Assembly (NCBI GenBank): GCA_036263455.1
Contig: DATAGZ010000022.1
Location: forward strand, 202,532 to 266,531
Direction: 5' to 3'
From: DATAGZ01 sp036263455
Lineage (GTDB): Bacteria > Pseudomonadota > Alphaproteobacteria > Dongiales > Dongiaceae
DNA: 64,000 bases
The position numbers and the translations under genes were made by a program. Every line of letters begins with the position of its first letter. The stretch's first letter is position 1. Below are positions 60,751-64,000 of this stretch, piece by piece. The notes beneath the pieces are model-generated. The model made no database searches. It was not told the DNA's origin and saw only the letters and a program-made list of their open reading frames with translations.

Positions 60751-61770
60751 TTAATTTCTTGCCTTATCTACCAGACGGTTCGCGGTGATCCGGGGCATCA
60801 TGCCTCGCAATTTTGCCCCCACCTGCTCGATGGGATGCTCGCCCGCACGCCGCCGCATCGCCTTGAAGCTCGGTTGGCCCGTCTGGCATTCCGCAACCCA
60901 GTCGCGCACGAAGCGGCCCGATTGTATATCATCGAGGATGCGCTTCATTTCAGCCCTGGTTTCATCGGTGATAACACGGCTGCCGCGCGTGTAATCCCCG
61001 TATTCGGCGGTGTTGGAGATCGAGTAACGCATATTGGCGATGCCCCCCTCATAGATAAGATCGACGATCAGCTTCACTTCATGCAGACACTCGAAATAGG
61101 CCATTTCGGGAGCGTAACCCGCATCGACCAAAGTATCGAAACCGGCCTGGATCAGAGCCGTGAGGCCGCCGCACAGCACCGCCTGTTCGCCGAACAGGTC
61201 GGTCTCGCATTCCTCGCGGAAATTGGTTTCGATGATGCCCGAGCGGCCGCCGCCGATAGCGCTCGCGTAGGACAAAGCCAGCTCGAGCGCGGTCCCGCTG
61301 GCATTCTGCGCCACTGCAACCAGGCAGGGCACGCCACCGCCACGCTGATATTCCGACCGCACCGTATGTCCCGGCCCCTTGGGCGCGATCATGAAAACGT
61401 CAAGATCGGGGCGCGGCTCGATCAATTTGAAATGGATATTCAAGCCGTGCGCGAAAGCGAGCGCCGTGCCCTGCCTCATGTTGGGCGCAAGCTCGTTGCG
61501 GTAGAGATCGGCCTGCAGCTCATCAGGAGTGAGGATCATGAGAAGATCGGCCCAGCGCGCCGCTTCGGCGGGTGTGACCACTGACAAATTCGCGCCTTCC
61601 GCCTTTTTGGCGGTGACCGATCCAGCGCGCAGAGCGACCTTTAGGTCGCGGATCCCGCTATCCTTCAGGTTCAGGGCATGGGCATGGCCCTGGGAACCGT
61701 AGCCCACCACGGCAATTTTTTTCCCCTTGATCAGATTGAGATCGGCGTCGCGATCGTAATAGACACGCAT
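60751..61770 (-). CDS. ilvC: Ketol-acid reductoisomerase
   Basis: IlvC, 339 aa, class I KARI, converts acetolactate to dihydroxyisovalerate in valine/isoleucine synthesis. The Rossmann motif AVVGYGSQGHAHALNL, the IAPKGPGHTVRSEY region and the metal-site block DLFGEQAVLCGG are complete. It follows ilvN after 15 bases in the ilvB-ilvN-ilvC operon. The AlkA-like gene follows directly and may be transcribed with it. Confidence 0.97.
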   Translation of the reverse strand: MRVYYDRDADLNLIKGKKIAVVGYGSQGHAHALNLKDSGIRDLKVALRAGSVTAKKAEGANLSVVTPAEAARWADLLMILTPDELQADLYRNELAPNMRQGTALAFAHGLNIHFKLIEPRPDLDVFMIAPKGPGHTVRSEYQRGGGVPCLVAVAQNASGTALELALSYASAIGGGRSGIIETNFREECETDLFGEQAVLCGGLTALIQAGFDTLVDAGYAPEMAYFECLHEVKLIVDLIYEGGIANMRYSISNTAEYGDYTRGSRVITDETRAEMKRILDDIQSGRFVRDWVAECQTGQPSFKAMRRRAGEHPIEQVGAKLRGMMPRITANRLVDKARN

Positions 61771-61785
61771 TTCTTCCCCTTTGCG

Positions 61786-62322
61786 TTAAAAAGCCTGGGC
61801 GCCCCGGGCAATCGCCACGATGCCGGTGCGCGATATCTCGGTCAAGCCGAGTGGGCGCATGAGCGCGATGAAGGCATTCAGCTTTTCGCTGGCGCCGGTA
61901 ATCTCGAAGATAAAGGATTCGATCGTGGCATCGACCACACGAGCGCGAAAGATGTCGGCGATCCGCATGGCTTCGACACGTTTATCGCCCTGCCCGACCA
62001 CCTTGATAAGAAGCAGCTCGCGCTCGATCGACGGCGATTCGAGGGTGAGATCGTGGACCTTGTGGACGGGCACGAGCCGCCGCAGCTGGTTCTTGATCTG
62101 CTCGATCACCATCTCGGTCCCGCTCGTCACGATGGTGATGCGGGAAATCCCCCGCTCCGCCTCTATTTCGGCGACCGTCAGGCTTTCGATATTATAGCCG
62201 CGCCCGGAAAAAAGGCCGATCACGCGGGCGAGCACGCCTGATTCGTTATCGACCAGGATGCCGATCGTATGGCGGCGCACCGCGCTCGGCGGCAGGGTAT
62301 TGATGGGATAGGCGCTGCTCAT
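61786..62322 (-). CDS. ilvN: Acetolactate synthase small subunit
   Basis: AHAS regulatory subunit, 178 aa, binds valine to feedback-inhibit IlvB. The ACT domain starts TIGILVDNESGVLARVIGLF with SGRGYNIESLTV and the ISRITIV strand, followed by the C-terminal AHAS-ACT domain. Its ATG makes an ATGA overlap with the ilvB stop, coupling subunit production. Confidence 0.96.
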   Translation of the reverse strand: MSSAYPINTLPPSAVRRHTIGILVDNESGVLARVIGLFSGRGYNIESLTVAEIEAERGISRITIVTSGTEMVIEQIKNQLRRLVPVHKVHDLTLESPSIERELLLIKVVGQGDKRVEAMRIADIFRARVVDATIESFIFEITGASEKLNAFIALMRPLGLTEISRTGIVAIARGAQAF

Positions 62323-64000
62323 ACCAGAACCATGCCCTCCTCTGAGATGGAACGGGCCTTGTCCTCGGGGCCCAGCAGCATTTCATTGTGGGCGGAGCCC
62401 GAGGGGATCATCGGGAAACAATTCTCTTTTTCATCGACGCAGCAATCTACGATTACCGGACCGGGCATTGTCAGCATCGCGGCGATGCCCGCATCGAGCT
62501 CGGCCGGCGTGGCGATCCGCAGGCCACTTGCGCCGAAGGCCTCGGCGAGCTTGACGAAATCGGGCAACGCCTCGCTATAGGATTGGGAATAGCGGCTGCC
62601 ATGGAGCAGCTCCTGCCATTGGCGCACCATGCCCATCCAGCGGTTGTTCAGGATGAAGATCTTGACCGGGAGGCGATATTGCACCAGCGTCGCCATCTCC
62701 TGAATATTCATGAGGATCGAGGCTTCCCCCGCTACGTCGAGCACCAAGGCGTCGGGGTGGGCGATCTGCACGCCCATCGCCGCGGGCAGGCCATAGCCCA
62801 TCGTGCCGAGCCCGCCCGAAGTCATCCAGCGATACGGCTTCTCAAATTTCAAGAACTGCGCCGCCCACATCTGGTGCTGGCCGACCTCGGTCGTGACGTA
62901 GAAATCCTTATCTTTGATGGCATGATACAGGCGTTCGAGCGCCTGCTGCGGTTTGATCGTATCGGTGCCGGGACGATAGCGCAGGCATTCGCGTTTACGC
63001 CACGTTTCGATCTGCGCCCACCAGGATTGGAGGGCCGGCCCGTCGGGCTTATAGGCGCGCGCTTTCCATTCTTCGATCATCGCGCGCAGCGTCGCGCCTG
63101 CATCCCCGACCAGGGAAAGGTCCACGGCCACGCTCTTGTTGATCGAAGAAGGATCGATATCCACATGGATCTTGCGGGAGTGCGGCGAAAAGCCCGCGAG
63201 CTTGCCCGTGACACGATCGTCGAACCGTGCGCCGATGGCGATCATCAGATCGCATCCATGCATGGCGAGGTTCGCCTCATAAGTGCCATGCATGCCCAAC
63301 ATGCCGAGGGATAGGGGATTACTGCCGGGGAACGCGCCCAGTCCCATTAGGGTCTGTGTGCAGGGATAGCCTGTGAGATGGATGAATTCCGTCAAGAGCC
63401 GGCAGGCTTCGCTGCCGGCATTGATCAAACCGCCACCGACGTAGAAGATCGGACGCTTGGCGCGTGCAATCCATTCGACCGCGCGCGCGACCGCGGCGGT
63501 TTCTGGCAAATGCGCGGGGTGATAGGTACGGTGTCGCGCATTGGCGAAATTTTCGTATAGCCCCTTTGCCTGCTGGATATCCTTGGGCAAGTCGACGACC
63601 ACCGGACCAGGCCGGCCGGTGCGAGCGACATAGAAGGCTTCGTGCAGGACACGGGAGAGATCGTCGACAGATTTCACCAGGTAATTGTGCTTGGTGCAGG
63701 GCCGCGTGATGCCGGTCGTGTCCGCTTCCTGGAAGGCGTCATTGCCGATCAGATGCGTCGGCACCTGTCCGGTCAGGCAGACCACAGGAATTGAATCCAT
63801 GAGGGCATCGGTCAGTCCCGTCACCGCATTGGTGGCGCCGGGACCCGAGGTCACCAGCACGACGCCGACCTTGCCGGTCGAGCGCGCATAGCCTTCCGCG
63901 GCATGGACCGCCGCCTGCTCATGGCGGACCAGGATATGCTTGATGCGGTTCTGCTTGAACAGCGCGTCGTAGAGCGGGAGGACGGCGCCGCCGGGATAGC
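62319..64000 (-). CDS. ilvB: Acetolactate synthase large subunit (5' end beyond window)
   Basis: Catalytic AHAS subunit, incomplete: 560 codons are visible and the N-terminus lies past base 64000. The catalytic glutamate is in HILVRHEQAAVHAAEGYA. Other motifs include LVTSGPGATNAVTGLTDALM, PIFYVGGGLINAGSE and the ThDP-binding region LDVAGEASILMNIQEMATL with FILNNRWMGMV. It makes acetolactate and acetohydroxybutyrate for branched-chain amino acids. It heads ilvB-ilvN-ilvC. Confidence 0.97.
   Translation of the reverse strand, partial: YPGGAVLPLYDALFKQNRIKHILVRHEQAAVHAAEGYARSTGKVGVVLVTSGPGATNAVTGLTDALMDSIPVVCLTGQVPTHLIGNDAFQEADTTGITRPCTKHNYLVKSVDDLSRVLHEAFYVARTGRPGPVVVDLPKDIQQAKGLYENFANARHRTYHPAHLPETAAVARAVEWIARAKRPIFYVGGGLINAGSEACRLLTEFIHLTGYPCTQTLMGLGAFPGSNPLSLGMLGMHGTYEANLAMHGCDLMIAIGARFDDRVTGKLAGFSPHSRKIHVDIDPSSINKSVAVDLSLVGDAGATLRAMIEEWKARAYKPDGPALQSWWAQIETWRKRECLRYRPGTDTIKPQQALERLYHAIKDKDFYVTTEVGQHQMWAAQFLKFEKPYRWMTSGGLGTMGYGLPAAMGVQIAHPDALVLDVAGEASILMNIQEMATLVQYRLPVKIFILNNRWMGMVRQWQELLHGSRYSQSYSEALPDFVKLAEAFGASGLRIATPAELDAGIAAMLTMPGPVIVDCCVDEKENCFPMIPSGSAHNEMLLGPEDKARSISEEGMVLV

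Overview
The window is a gene-dense stretch of an alphaproteobacterial chromosome, probably from Rhodospirillales or a relative. The evidence is the neighbour pairs hisZ-purA, alaS-recA-cckA-flhB and flgH-dksA-fliX-flgI, the presence of MotE, FliX, CckA and PhaR, a DUF1489 protein, and a protein-L-isoaspartate methyltransferase relative directly upstream of tolC. No insertion sequence, prophage, integrase or CRISPR array was seen. No gap between genes exceeds 300 bases, and genes often overlap by ATGA, GTGA, TTGA or TGATG junctions. Assignments rest on reading motifs; no database search was run.

Layout. 1-8.6 kb: a sulfite-oxidase-like enzyme, an SDR, hisZ, purA, a TfoX-like protein, an RluA-type pseudouridine synthase, purD, xseA and a degenerate LytM protein. 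8.6-18.5 kb: lepB-rnc-era (minus strand), a very large GltD/PyrK-like flavoprotein, alaS and recA. 18.6-38.2 kb: an almost uninterrupted motility locus with cckA, flhB-fliR-fliQ-fliE-flgC-flgB, fliO-fliP, an exported TPR-like protein, cheZ-cheY, motE-fliM-fliL, flgF-flgG-flgA-flgH, dksA, fliX, flgI, a FlgJ-like rod-binding protein, a FlgN/FlbY-like protein, a FlaG-like protein and a 747-residue flagellin. 38.2-42.3 kb: two glycosyltransferase genes, one being a sulfotransferase/coiled-coil/glycosyltransferase fusion, probably for flagellin or surface glycan modification.

42.4-49.6 kb: tag, then rpmH-rnpA-yidD-yidC-engB-argB, a HAD nucleotidase, dapD and dapE. 49.6-53.6 kb: a polyhydroxyalkanoate locus (phaR divergent from a granule-associated-like protein, phaC, phaA, phaB), with an unusual 239-base out-of-frame overlap before phaC. 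53.6-57.4 kb: dihydropyrimidinase and upp, a tandem pair of paralogous lipoproteins, a DUF1489 gene and tRNA-Cys. 57.5-64 kb: methyltransferase-tolC-acpS, an AlkA-like glycosylase, ilvC, ilvN and ilvB, the last cut by the window end.

How it fits together. The motility locus encodes the export gate, rod, rings, switch and filament plus chemotaxis output (CheY/CheZ). Two regulatory layers can be read from the DNA. CtrA-like boxes (TTAA-N7-TTAA, exact before cheY and with one mismatch in three other intergenic regions) fit with cckA, encoding the upstream kinase of CtrA, in the same cluster. A perfect sigma-54 -24/-12 element precedes flagellin, with good and moderate ones at flgF and flgI. Convincing sigma-70 promoters precede rpmH, the methyltransferase-tolC-acpS operon and tRNA-Cys.
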